Shown here one piece after another: positions 45,662 through 58,200 of a DNA stretch of 64,000 nt. Position 1 is the stretch's first letter, and each line of letters opens with the position of its first letter. The notes beneath the pieces are model-generated. The model did no database searches and had not been told where the DNA came from. It saw only the letters and a program-made list of their open reading frames with translations. The position numbers were made by a program, and so were the translations under genes. The stretch spans positions 34,700,501 through 34,764,500 of the forward strand of contig CP142453.1 in the NCBI GenBank assembly GCA_038049695.1. Direction: 5' to 3'. This DNA comes from Cinnamomum chago. Lineage: Eukaryota; Streptophyta; Magnoliopsida; Laurales; Lauraceae.

Positions 45662-46453
45662 ATGGCTGGTTTCCCCGTCTTTTCATTCACCATCGGCGTT
45701 GGGGCAGCTCTCGATGCTTGCAAGCCTTATGTGCCAGGGGAGGAATACTGGTCCCCTGGAACTGAGATGATAGGTTACCACGACTCCGAGAATCGAGCGG
45801 AATTCTACCCCGGGCATGAGTCGTCCATTCCCGCTATTTATGACTGTGTGTTTGAATTTGAAAAAATAATGGATCAACGTCTTGCTGAAGTCAAACGCGA
45901 GGCGTATGATCTGTTAGTTACGAAATACAAACGAATTTGCGGGCTGTATGGGGACTTGTGCGTCGTTGGGAGGACTGCCCTTGGTAGGTTGCGAGGTTAT
46001 ACTGGGCTCATGGAGGACTTACCGGGTTTCGTCAGCGAGGTGCTTCAGTCCCTCTTATGGAGCTTGATAGACCTCAGAGCAATGCTGGGGGTTTGGGAAG
46101 CTACCAAAACTGCAAGTGAAAGGGCTCCAATCGATGACTTCAATACCCTGCAAAGGCGGATGGATCAGCTGGAGCACATGACCATGTCTTGCCCCCATGA
46201 GGCTGAAGCGTGCATTCCCAGGCGTTATAGGAAATATTTCGAGATGCAGAACACTACACTTTCAGCGCTCATTCACCCAGTATATACCGCCCTTCAGGAC
46301 GACTCTGGACAGATCCGAGAGATTTGTGATGCCCTTCGTAATCCCCTAAATAATCTCAATGAAATACAAGGGCAGCTCGAGGCTCACATCGCAAGGATGG
46401 AGACGCAGATGGCTCGTTTCCCAGTCTTCAACGACATGATTCACCCATTCTAA
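45662..46453 (+). CDS. Unidentified 263-aa protein, extra plus-strand ORF of the giant element
   Basis: I do not recognise this protein. The frame is open upstream to 45596, but that part is translated palindrome repeat, so I take the ATG at 45662 (MAGFPVFSFTIGVG). The sequence is a mixed, mostly helical-looking globular protein with a long charged/hydrophobic stretch (residues about 60-90 and 150-170) and a C-terminal helix ending ARFPVFNDMIHPF. No signal peptide, membrane segment or zinc cluster is visible. It has codon-like composition and no internal stop, so it is probably a real gene. A possible poly(A) signal AATAAA lies at 46649. It lies upstream of, and in the same orientation as, the PMD gene, and opposite to gag-pol. 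The GGCGCC palindrome array immediately upstream suggests control shared with the LTR. Confidence 0.6.
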   Translation: MAGFPVFSFTIGVGAALDACKPYVPGEEYWSPGTEMIGYHDSENRAEFYPGHESSIPAIYDCVFEFEKIMDQRLAEVKREAYDLLVTKYKRICGLYGDLCVVGRTALGRLRGYTGLMEDLPGFVSEVLQSLLWSLIDLRAMLGVWEATKTASERAPIDDFNTLQRRMDQLEHMTMSCPHEAEACIPRRYRKYFEMQNTTLSALIHPVYTALQDDSGQIREICDALRNPLNNLNEIQGQLEAHIARMETQMARFPVFNDMIHPF

Positions 46454-46648
46454 ATGACTCACCAGGAGTCCTCTTTTTAGGCTAGGTTGTGATCAAGAGG
46501 TTGGGTCATTAGGACCGCTAATAGTAGTCATAAGCCTTAAGTAGGATTTGGAAGCGGAAATGATTACCTCTTTTCGTTTTAGTTTGTGCCTAGGGCAGTT
46601 AGTTTAATTTGTCACTCCACTGTTAAACAACTCCTATCAAAATTTAAT

Positions 46649-46654
46649 AAAAGA
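46649..46654 (+). terminator. Candidate poly(A) signal
   Basis: TTTAATAAAAGAACAATATA lies 195 bp after the stop of the 263-aa ORF, at a distance usual for plant 3' UTRs. Confidence 0.4.
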
Positions 46655-46945
46655 ACAATATAGATTTTATAATTCCCTGTTTCTCTTTTGTTTATTTTTA
46701 TTTTATTATGTGATGATGCTTTAGTCTTAAATAATGGAGACTTCTCATTGCTGTGATACTATGATGAGGAGTTATGAGATTTAATCAGGAATTATTAATG
46801 TATGATGAATGGGTGATGACCAATTAATCTCATGGATTTTCTTTTATGTACTGTAATTGAGTTCATGATTATGGGGAATGTTTAAGTTTCTTAATTAACC
46901 GTTTTCTTTATGTTTATGTCTCTTTTTTATTTTATTTATTATTAT

Positions 46946-48886
46946 TATATATATATATATTTTTTTTTGAAGAGATACAGGGTTGTGCTTAAGGTGTGTC
47001 CCCCATAGAGATGGACCCCACCATATGATGGGGCTGGGCCATCCAGCGCCCAGCCTTGTGCGCTGCTTTAGGTTACGGGGTTGCCCCCTTTTCCCTCTTT
47101 CTTTTGTTTTCATTTCATTCTCTATTTCCCTCTCTTTCTTATCTTTCGTTCTTTACTTTCTTCTTTCTCTTTTGGGCGTGAGTTCAGGTGGAGACAGAGG
47201 AGCTGGGAGTGGAGTGGATAGAGGAGAGGTGCGAGGGAGGTGCAGCGCAGGCTTGCTGGCGCTCAGGTAGGTGGACCGTCCCTTCCCTCTTTCTGTTCTT
47301 TCTTCCCTCATTTTTTTTTTTAATTTAGTTATTTATTTATTTTGGACCTGCTGTCATGGTTGTAGGTAAAGAACGATTGAGGAAGGGGAAGGAAAACAGG
47401 TATGTGCTCCATTCTTTTCTTTATTTCTATTTCATTCTCTTTCTCTGTTTTTTTTTTTTTTTTTTTTTTTTATTGAATCAGCTGTTGTTATTCGTAGGTG
47501 AAAGACGACTGGAGGAGAAGAAAACAGAGAGGAGAGGCAAGAGGAAGGAAAGGGAGGAGACAGAGGACCAGGTAGGTTGCTCCATTCATCTCTATTTCTA
47601 TTTCCATTCCCTTGCTCTCTTTTATTTTTTTATTTTTATTTCACTTCTCTTTTCTGGTTTTTTTTTTTTTTTCTTGTTCATCTTTCCCTCTTCCCTTTTG
47701 TTTTGAATCTGTTGTTGCTTGTAGGTGAAGGAAGAGTGGGAATAGCACTGAAAGAGAAGCCGTGTGGGTTCAACAACGTCCAGGTGTGTGTGGGTCCCGC
47801 CCCTTCCATCTATTCATTCTTTCTATTTTTTTTTTTTTTTTGGTTGCAGAATGGGGTTTTGGGGCTCGGTTTTGGCCAAGGGCAGCCATGGGCGTGGTTG
47901 ATTTTGGTGAGGGAAGAAGTGGGGAGTTGCCTCAGCTGTGAGGTTGGCAATTGCACCCCCCCCTGATTCAGATTTGAAGAAAGATTGCAGAACGGGGAGT
48001 CCTATGATAAAATCAGTTTGGGTGGAGAGTGTAAATGGCTGTGAGTAGTTGGAGTTGATGGAATGATGAGGAGTGGGATTTGGCGTGATTCATGGAGGTT
48101 AATGACCATAATGGAGGTGGTTCAGTTTATTGAACAATTTCATTAGCCTTGGAAGAGAATGTGGCAAATATGATTTTGGATTCTTAGCACGGATCTTAAC
48201 CATTGAAGGATTGGGCATTTTTTTTTTTTTTTATTCAGGGATTTGTCTAGGTTTGTGGAGCATTTGTTTTGTTTTGTTCCTGATAATACCGTGATGTCTT
48301 TTATGCTCGCTTTCATAGTTGTGAATAAGTTGCAAATCTCCTGCTCTCTCTTTTGTTTTTTGTTATTTTTTATTTATTTTATTTTATTCTATTTCTTATT
48401 ATGATATCTGGTAGCTTAGTGTGCTTTACTTTCTGTTAATCCATTCTTGTTTCATTTACGTTCTGTGAGCCATGTTCTTGTGTTGCTCTCTTTTGTTTTC
48501 GTTCTTTCTCCCCCCCCCCCCCCCCTTTTTTATTATCATTATTATTATTATTATTATTTTAAAGTGTTGTTGTGGGATGGAGTGTGATTTGGCCCAATGT
48601 GTGTAGTGATAACATGATGAAGCAATTATGGGGTGAGAAGTTAGAGTTGAATAGGAGGGCTGGGTTGGATTGAATGTGATTCGTTTTGTTTTAATGCTCA
48701 GGTTGGGTCCATGGCCATGATCTTTGGCGTCCCCTCTTTTTATCACTTAATTAATGAAGTTCACCACCTCTAAATCAGAAACATTAGTAACCATCTTGGA
48801 CTGATCTGTTTTTTTTTTTTTTTTTTTTTTTACATGGATTGATGTTATGTTTTCATGTTCAATCTTTCATTTTGGCATTAAGTACA
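46946..48886 (+). promoter_or_regulatory. Promoter and leader region of the PMD gene, with repeated mini-exon-like blocks
   Basis: An (AT)n tract (46946-46961) could act as a TATA region. From about 47250 to 47790 there are three or four blocks of the form T-rich tract, TTGTAG or TTCGTAG, GTGAAAGA...-like purine-rich piece of 30-80 bp, then CAG|GTAGGT or CAG|GTATGTG. They look like small leader exons bounded by acceptor and donor sites, and are imperfect copies of each other (periods about 125 and 220 bp). Further on there are a 16-base C tract (48510-48525) and a (TTA)n run (48533-48559). Confidence 0.4.
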
Positions 48887-48901
48887 GGTTTACAGACGGT
48901 C

Positions 48902-51900
48902 ATGACTGGAAGGGCTACTAAGCGTGCCTCTCCGCCGGCGGATGTTCTGGAAGGGGTCGGGGTAGATCCAGTCACTATTCCCTCGAGAAAGAAGCACAAG
49001 GAGGGAGATAAAGTGGAGAAGAAGCCTCATCTTGGAGATGAAATAAGAGCTGGCCGGGTAAAACTCGGTTGTCTTTATAAATCTCATACTTTGTTGGCTT
49101 CCGTTATCACTGATATTCTTTCCTCTGATGTTTATGTTGTAGCCTGTCCCCTTTGCTCGGGCTAGGGTCAGCTGGTTACAGATGAGGGACTGGTGGGCTG
49201 AGCTCCCTGATCGCTTAAAAGACCGGGTGCGAGCGATGGGGTTAGGTGAATTTATGTCTATCGTTGCTTTCCGCACCGACCGCGCCCTCATTTGCGCTCT
49301 CTCTGAGAGATGGAGAGATGAGACGCACACTTTTCATTTCCCGCCCGGGGAAATGACGATCACATTGGAGGATATCGCGCGATGTTGGGGTTTGAGGGTG
49401 ACGGGCCTCCCTGTTTTCTCAAGAGCGAATGACGCCAAGGCCTCCATCACTCGATTACGCCTGCATAGGATGTTTGGGGCACGCCCCCAATCCGGTGTGG
49501 GGCAGATTGATGCAGAGTGGCTGAGGGAGGCGTATAGCCCAGAGAGGAAGAGGATCTTAAATAGTGAGTATTCTATTATTGCCTTTGTGGCCTTGTATCC
49601 TTCAGCTTCCATTATTTTTACTAATCGTTTCTCCTTGCTTCATCTCAGAGTGGGCTAGGAATCAGGCGGACTTCTTCGCTAAGCTGAGGGCAAGGATACC
49701 GGATCTGGAAGGTTTGCCGGTCAGAGGACGTGAGGGAGGCTTAGTCCCTACAGCGGCCGGGGTTCGGGCTGATGCCGGTAACACTTTGTTTCTTTTCCCT
49801 TAAATTGATTTTAAATCCAAAATACCCATGAGACTTGCGCCTTACTCTTCATCGACATCATTCAAAATTTCTTTGGTAGGTGAGGGCCCCTCCTCTGGAC
49901 GACCTCGAGCTGCAGGCAGCCCCGTCGATGATGACGTAGCAGTGGTGGATGCCATTGAGAGTGATGAGGAGACGAGCGGGAGTGATGACGATGCAGTTGA
50001 GTCCGAGGATTCAGACTTCGATGAGTTGGAAGGTGATCTCATCGTGTCCGATGATGGAGATGACGAGATCGATGACGGGGATAGTGAGGATGAGGGGGTG
50101 AGGCCCCGCCGGGTCGTTTCTGTTTGCATTGATGAGGGGGGTGATGGAGATGATGAGGGCGATGACGCTGGACCCTCTGAGGGTAAGCACTCGATCTAAC
50201 TTCCTTAACCGATCTCTAGTGTCTTGTATATTTCTCATCCTTGTTTCTCATGCTCTTTTTTTTTTTTTTTTTTTTTTTTTCGTTGTTTCAGGATATGAAT
50301 GGCGGGAGGTGCCCATTGACGGGTATACTCGCCGGAAGAGGGTAGGGATACCCTGCGAGACTTTCCAAGTCACGAGTGAGCACCGAAACATTTGGTAACT
50401 ACTTTGTTCTCCATTCTGATTGTCAAATGAATTTCTTAGGTCAATTTGTATTGTGTAGAGAAAGAACAGGGGAGGCAAGCTGAGGTTCGTTTGAGGAGAC
50501 CTAGGTTGAGTTCGGCACGGTTAGGTGATGAAGAGCATCTTAGGGCTTTTCTTCTATTCTTTCTGGGGAGGTGTCTCTTTGCCAATGCGACTGGCAATAG
50601 AGCATCCGGCACCCTCATCCGGTTCGTGCAGGACTTGGATAAGGTTGGTAACTACGCTTGGGGGGCAGCCACCCTTGCATTTCTTTTCCATAGTCTGGAT
50701 TCGAGGTGCCGCGTTCAGCCTGGATGCAAGAGCCTTCGAGGGTTCGTGCCGTTCTTACAGGTTAAGCTTTTATTTCGAATGTTGTGACCTTAAGTAGTTT
50801 CCTTTTCTAATCATGTTGCATGCCTCATCTTTTGTAATAACGAAGCTTTGATTTTGAGCAGGTGTGGGTATGGGAGCATATAATTCAGTGTCGGCCTGAG
50901 CGCTTGCCAGCGAGGTTGAGTTGCACTCCCCGGGCTTCGCAGTGGTATCCTAATGCGAGTTTGCGAGGCTTTGCCGACATTCTACCCCTTGAGATGGCTG
51001 AGCGTATTAAAGCTCTTGGGATGAGGCCGGGTGAGCAAGGTTATCGGTTCATCTTGAATGAACTGAAAAACCATGAGGTATGTTTCTTTCTTTCCTTTTG
51101 TTTTCTATGTTGAACGTCTGCTTCTCTTTGTTCTCATCAATTACCTATACCATGGTTTATCAGGTGATTTGGCAGCCCTACCAGGGTGGTCCGGATGACG
51201 AAATGACTGTTGTCCAGGAGGGTCGTGCTTTATTTGAGAGGGACATTTGGCTCCACGCTCCTCAGGTAGCAGTCAGATTGATCGTTAGCCGAGTCGCGCG
51301 CCAATTGGGACGCCATCAATCTATCCCCGCAGAAAGGTTCGTCATGCATCGATCGTACCCGGGGTGGGGTCTAAAAACGTTCAGGCGCCGCCATCCTTGC
51401 CTAAAAGAGATAAAAAACTGGAGAAAGAAAGGTAGGAAGGCTACCTTTGACGCGGATGCTAGCGCCTGGAGCTATTATGAGGCATATTGGAAGATGACCT
51501 CACACCGGTATATACTCCTGGAGTCATATTCTTGTGGGGCCTCATATTCTATTAGTAATTGTGCAGAAGCAGCCGAGGCGTCATCATTGATCCGGGTGAG
51601 CATTGAAGTTTTATTTGCTTTAATGTTGTCTCCTTTCATCGTGACTCACATTGTTTTTCTTCCTTTATTTCTCAGGAGGGGATACCGGCTGTAGCGGGGT
51701 ATTGGCAAGCACGTCCATCATCCGAGGGACGGGGTGAGGTGAGTCTTTTTTTTTTTTTTTTTATATGAAGTCACTAGTTTCGCTTATGAGCTTCATGATC
51801 TCGGAGATACATGTTCTTCTCATCCCCTAACTATAATTCTCGTGTGTAACAGGGGACATCCGGGGGTGCAGCGCCCGATGCAGAATCCATTCTCAGGGTA

Positions 51901-52989
51901 GAGATACTTCGACTGTCTCACTTAGTGGAGAACAAGGTATGACTTCTTGACTTAGTGTTCGGACCAAATGGTGTTCACCTCCATAGCAATGCTAATCATT
52001 TCTGGTGTAATGGCATGGTTCATGCTCTCATAGGATGCAGCGGTCACGCGATTGAGGGCCTCATTGTCGGTCGAGAGGGTACGAAAATTATCAAACTTAA
52101 TTGGCCGCATGCGACTTTGTTTGTATCTCCTTTACTAACAGTGCTGTGGTAATAGGAGCGCCGCCGGGAAAATGAAGCGGTCATCGAAGCATTGGCGGAT
52201 TCGCATGAGGTATGGGGTCACGAGGTTGATTGTCCATCTTGAATTCATGTCCATGATCTTTGGTCACTGTGCAGGGTGGTAGGGATCATGACACATCTGA
52301 GGCCATGAGGATAGCATTGGAGGGTAGGCTTCAGACACTACAAGCTGAGGTGGATCGATTGCAGGTTGGTGAGGTTTATGCTTTTACTGCATTCCTCTTT
52401 CGTATAACAACTGATTCCTAACTGTTCGCCTTTGTGATCTTTAGGAGGAGGCTCGTAGTGAGCGTGATAGAGCGCTCGCGGAGAGAGTTGCCTTAACGGC
52501 ACAGGTATGGGTCCTACTTATGTGATACTCCAATCTCGATTTTTCATTCGTTGCTGATGTAGTTTATGATCTTGGGGTTTGCAGGTTAACGAGCTACGTG
52601 CCAAACTCGTGAGCTATGAGGCCTCTACGCAAGTGAGGGCCTTTTCTTCCTTTTAAATCCCCCATTTGTTGTTACAAGGTTTATTGAATGTAATGTTTCC
52701 TTAAAATGTCGTCTTGCAGAGTGGTGCTATCGTTGCTTCCGTTCCTCCGCGTCTCAGCCTGGGGGAGGAGAGGGCTCTTATCCAGGATCAGTACAACGAG
52801 CGCATGGATCGCATGGCTCGATGTCATGAGGAGGTGGTTGCTGATTTGCGAAGGCGCCTCGATCGATATCGCCAGAGGGCGGAAGAGAGAGGTTATGCGT
52901 TTTCGGACTCGACACGAGCTCCTTCTCAGCGTGTTCCTGGTCTGTCTTCATTTGCTTCGTCGGCTCGTCATAATGGAGCTGCTTCATAG
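48902..52989 (+). CDS. Plant mobile domain (PMD) protein, 15 predicted exons, 903 aa, antisense to gag-pol
   Basis: Predicted exons: 48902-49057, 49143-49563, 49649-49777, 49880-50182, 50292-50375, 50459-50760, 50862-51077, 51164-51595, 51676-51738, 51853-51936, 52156-52209, 52275-52364, 52445-52504, 52585-52632, 52720-52989. All 14 introns are GT-AG and the joined frame stays open to TAG. Residues 1-52 are basic (RKKHK, possible nuclear signal). The PMD fold runs from about 60 to 540, with FPPGEMTITLEDIARCWGL (about 125), YAWGAATLAFLFHSL (about 430) and VWVWEHI (466). It is split by an acidic D/E-rich insert (about 245-335). Residues 703-903 are charged and coiled-coil-like. PMD proteins (MAIN/MAIL1 relatives) act in plant transposon silencing and genome stability, and PMD readings are also carried by plant transposons. 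Start chosen as the first in-frame ATG after an acceptor. Exons 1 and 9-14 are the least certain. Function here is not known. Confidence 0.75.
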
Positions 52990-55227
52990 GGTTATCGTCC
53001 TTCGATTGATCCCCTAGGGATCCATCCTTTGTGTATCCTTGTTCTGTACTGTATTCACATGTGCTGGCCATGTATTTATGTTATTTCGTGTTGTACTTGG
53101 CTCACGGCGTGAGTTCGCATGTATTTGGTCTGAGATGTATCATGTGTATGTATGTACCCTGTATGGGTAGTTGATATAGTATGTTTTAATGCCTTAGAAG
53201 AGCTACGGTTGGTGTGGTTGATTGATGAGGAGCCTTTGTGGGGGTGTCGGGGAATAGATGAAGTGTTTTTCTTCACAGGTAACAGGTTTTTTGTATCCAG
53301 AAATTTTCCGGGGGCCAAAAAACAAGGGGAGATGCTGCCGAATTTTTTTTTTTTTTTTTTAGAATTCCTCAAAATTCGTGCTCTAAGCATGGATCTCATA
53401 TGGAAGGCCATCGGTAATCAGAGATAACCAGTAACGAAACCTATACAATAGATTAAATGACTACAACTTCGTTCCGGAGATGTGATATAGACCTAGGGTT
53501 CTCAAACAATGGGAGTGCCTGGGTGTGTGTCTGTGATGGTTTAAGCAGTTCTATGTTTTAAGGCATTCACATTGCTAGCTATAAATGTAAAGACAGAGGT
53601 TCAAGATAACTGCATTTTTTAAATAGCACAGCATGTGATATTATAGAAAAGGTATGGACAATAGGCATCTATAATTAAATTCATCATAAAGCATCATAAC
53701 AGGCATAATTTATATATCTCAAATTTAAATACCACCACTGTATTTCAAATCATGAGGAGTTGTGCGCAGAATAATGCATGTAAAATAAAAAATGCCCCAG
53801 CTTGTGGGATGTTTTGGATGTGATCGGGGTTGGGTTCCCTGCAAGGTCTCAAAACAAACTTGTTAGTTTAATATTTTTAGGCCCCCTGCTTAGTCTGGCT
53901 AAGGTAGCATTTTTCTTTCTCGGTGAAAATGTCAGGGGGCCATTTCGGCACTCAAGCTTTGAGAAAAACAAGATTGAATTCATACCTTAGGAGATATGTC
54001 TTCCCTACATCCAACCAAAAGTGATTAGTAGTAAAAGCATGCATGAGGTGAGTGTGTGTGCAGGCTAGTGAGTGCTCGTGACAATCGTGTATGATGAGGA
54101 CCCAGATGGGGAGGCCGTGTAAGATAGATAGATGTTAATAAGAATATATATATATAAAAAAAAAATGCCCCAGCATAAGACTAGTGTTCATTTGGGCTGT
54201 GGGTGAGGGCGTGAAGGTAGATTAGCTTCTCGATCCATGATTTTCACTCCGGTGGTAATGTGCTCCTCCCTAACTTTCCTTTGGAGGTCGAACCCTCACG
54301 GGCCTCCTTTTGTAACTGCTTAGTCTTTTCGGTTGAACTTTGGAGCGCACTTGACTGCCTCCGGGGCTCATTTGTGAGTAATGTGTGTGTGTGGGTTGGT
54401 GAGTCACCGTGCTACCTTAGTGTTGTGATTTTCGACCACCTTCTGCTTAGTTCGCCCGATGAGTACCCATGTCATTTCAGCGAGCCTAATTCTAATAGAT
54501 TTTTTTTATTTTTTTATTTTTTTTTTTGGAATGTGACCGTGCAATGCCTGGGTCCCTTAAGCTTTCTAATCAACCCAGGTAACGAGCATTCAGCCAATGA
54601 CTCCCAAACCAGGTGGCTTCAGGGCACTAGATATGTAAATACCCCTACGGGCTTACTGGCTCGAGTTAAAAAGGCTACGAACCCAGACTAGTCAGCAAAC
54701 TTTTATTCTTTTCAAGACTTCTAACTAAATATTTTTAACATGTTTTTTTAACATGTGACTGTGCAATGTCTAGGTCTCTTAAGCTTTCTAATTAACCCAT
54801 GTAACGAGCATTCAGCCAATGACTCCCAAACTAGATGGCTTAAAGGCACTGAGTATGTAAATACCTCTACGGGCTTACTGGCTCGGGTTAAAAAGGCTAC
54901 AAACCCAAACTAGTCACGTTTTCTTTCTTTTTTTTTTGTTTTTTTTGTTTTTTTTTTTTTTGTTTTTTTTTTTTTTTGTTTTTTTTTTTTTGAAATAAAA
55001 AGCTTTTATGACACGGGCGATCCCACCTTCAAACCTTTACATTGGGTGACTTCAGCCGTGCAAAATTTGTGTGGGGTAGACTCACCATTTTGTGTGTTTT
55101 TTTTAGGTGCTAGTGTGTGTTTGAGTTCCAAGTTTAATCAATGTGCATCTCTTCGGTCCTCCTACGGGATTTCTTCAACTACGCTAAGGGGCAAGGAGGG
55201 TCATACTCCGCAAGAAGTAGGGAAGGG
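52990..55227. other. Spacer between the PMD gene and the gag-pol end
   Basis: The first part is likely the PMD 3' UTR. Nothing else coding was recognised. It holds a 155-bp direct repeat (54538-54918), long T tracts (54500-54530, 54930-54990) and AAATGCCCCAGC-type motifs near 53788 and 54163. Confidence 0.5.
54538..54918. repeat. Direct repeat of about 160 bp
   Basis: A segment of about 160 bp beginning GTGCAATG and containing AACGAGCATTCAGCCAATGA and CGGGCTTACTGGCTCG occurs at about 54538-54693 and again at 54760-54918, with scattered differences. Both copies are preceded by ATGTGAC and followed by CTAGTCA. Confidence 0.9.
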
Positions 55228-58200
55228 TCAAACTGTGTACCTTTTCAGGTACATAGCATTCCATGGATCGGGGAGCTCTTCCCCTTCTGCATTTACTAGT
55301 CTGTATGCATTTTTAGAATATACTTCTTTAATTACATAAGGGCCTTCCCAATTGGGCCGTAACTTACCTCTGGGATGCGGAAGCTGGGATGGAGTGATGC
55401 GCTTTAGCACGAAATCACCGACTTTGAATCTTCGCTCTTTGACATGCTTGTTATAGGCTCTAGCAATCCGCTTCCGATACACTTGTGCATGCTCTGCTGC
55501 CTTCATTCTTTTCTCATCGAGTAGGTCTAGCTGAAGTAGTAGTGCTTCTCTCCTCTGGTCTTCTGTTATATCTTCATTTAGCTGGACACGCAGTGACGGG
55601 TGAAGGACCTCGAGTGGAAGGACTGCTTCCGTTCCGTAAGTTAAAGAGTATGGGGTTTCTCCTGTAGGAGTTCTTATAGAAGTCCGATACGCCCACAACG
55701 CTTCAACTAAACGGTCTGGCCAATCACTACCTTTGGCGGTTTGCACAGTCTTCTTGATGATCTTCAGTAAGGTCTTGTTGGTTGCTTCGGCTTGACCATT
55801 GGCTTGGGGATAATATGGGGTTGAATGATGCAGTTCTATATCATATTTTGTGCACAACTCATTCATTTGTTGAGATATAAATTGGGGGCCATTGTCTGTT
55901 ATGAATACCTTAGGGATGCCAAACCTGGCTATTATATTCTTTTTGATGAATTTAACTACAGAGGTTGCCTTAATATTGACATATGCCTCTGCTTCTGCCC
56001 ATTTAGTGTAATATTCTATAGCTGTTAATATGAATGCCTTATTTTGTGTGTTTTCTAGTGTAGGGGCCAGGGGTCCTATGATATCAAAGGCCCATGTCGA
56101 AAAAGGCCATGGAGCTGTGGTAGGGTGAAGGGATGATGCGGGGGCATGTATTAGGTCGGCATGCAGCTGACATTCTTTGCATCTCCTAACATAATGGACT
56201 GAATCCATCTCTAGGGATGGCCAATAATAACCTAAACGGATAATCTTCTTAGCCAACATTTGGCCGTTGACATGTCCTCCACACTCTCCTGAGTGTGCTT
56301 CTTCAATTATCTCCTGCCCTTCTTCTGTGGTCACACATCGTAGGAGAATTCCACTGAATGATCTACGGTACAATAGTCCCGCGACTATGACATATCTCTG
56401 AACCATTTCTTTCAATGCTTTTTTGTCCGATCGGGTGGCGTATTCAGGGATGTAGCCATCGTGTAAGTAATTCCAGATATCATAGTACCATGGGTGATCA
56501 TCTACCAAGTCATCGTCATGTTGTATGCGGGCTAGGATTCCTTCGGGTTTGGTGTTCTCCTTGTGATCAGACTCTTTGGCCTTGGCTTTCTTACCCTTTC
56601 CTTTGGAAACTGTCGGCAGAACTTCGGCAGGGTTCCCTTTGGTCAGGTCTATTGGTTTGACGGACGGAGAATCTAGCCTTTTAATCAGGAATTCTTCGGA
56701 ATCCTTATCATTGGGCATCTCTATGATTGAGGCTAAAATTGCTAACGAGTCAGCCAATCGGTTCAAGGCGCGAGGGATGTAGAGGAAGGAAATCTTCTTG
56801 AAATCGGACATTAATTCTTTTGCTTTTGCATGGTAATGTGCAAGCTTTGGGGCGCTGACCTTCCATTCTCCGGCTATTTGGGAAATAACAACCTTGGAGT
56901 CACCGAAGACTCTTAATTTCTCGATGCCTAGGGTTTGGGCCTCTCTCAGTCCTGCTAGTAAAGCTTCGTATTCCATCACGTTGTTGGTCGCTGGAAACCC
57001 AATTTTGTAGGCCTTCGGTATGGCAACTCCTTCCGGGGATAATAATACTACCCCGACTCCTTTCCCATTTTGGTTCAAAGCCCCATCAAAATACATGGTC
57101 CATAAATCATCATTCTTAACCTCCTCAATGTCTGTAAATAAAATGTCCTCATCAGGGAACTCGGTTTCGACTGGCTCGTACCGTGGCAAAGGGAGGTGTG
57201 CCAGATGGTCGGCGATTGCTTGTCCCTTTATAGACTTCTGGGTAACATAGGTTATGTCAAATTCTGCCAAGAGCATTTGCCATCGCGCGACTCTTCCCGA
57301 AGTAACGGGTTTCTCGAAAATGTACTTCAAAGGGTCCATCCTAGCTAAGAGTTTGACTTGGTGGGCTAGGAAGTAGTGTCTCAATTTCTGAGCAGCCCAA
57401 ACAACTGCTAAGCAGGTTCTCTCCATCGGGGAGTATTTCCTTTCATAGGGTAGCAAGGATTTGCTCAGGTAATAAATAGCATTCTCCTTTCGGCCGGTCT
57501 CATCATGCTGACCCAGGACCACACCTATCGCAGATTCTGTCGTTGACACGTATAAAATGAGAGGCTCATCTTTAGTAGGGGGCTTCAGAACGGGAGGACT
57601 CAATAGATATTTCTTCAAATCTTCGAATGCCTTCTGGCAGTCGTCATCCCAGTGGTACCCCACACCTCCTTTTAGCAATTTGTAGAACGGTTCACATCTT
57701 TGCGAATGCTGCGAAATGAATCTTCTAATGAACTGTAGTCGTCCTATGAGGCCCCTCAATTCTTTTAGGTTCTTCGAGGGCGGCATTTCAAGAATGGCCT
57801 TTACCTTAGAAGGATCAACTTCAATTCCTCGGTTGCTCACCATAAAGCCCAGGAGTTTGCCAGAGGATACTCCAAAAACGCATTTCTTCGGATTCATCTT
57901 TAGTTGGGTGTCCCTAGATCGTTGAAGGACTCTCCTGAGGGCCATGACATGGGTGTCACGGGTTTTGGATTTGATTAAAATGTCGTCCACGTAGACCTCC
58001 ACACAATCGTGTATCATATCATGAAATATTGCCATCATGGCCCTTTGATAAGTGGCGCCGGCATTCTTCAAGCCGAAGGGCATAACAACATAACAGTAAG
58101 TCCCCCAGGGTGTAGTGAACGAGGTTTTCTCCTGATCTTCTGGTGATAACCTAATTTGGTTGTGCCCCGAATAACCATCCATAAATGACAGCATAGCGTG

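Noticed and set aside
46983-47270. 95-aa ORF starting MCLRCVPHRDG
   Set aside because: Runs into T-rich DNA coding for F/S runs; the region looks like a promoter and leader.
48510-48525. C tract as the polypurine tract (minus strand) of the giant element
   Set aside because: It lies in the PMD leader and no LTR start follows it on the lower-coordinate side.
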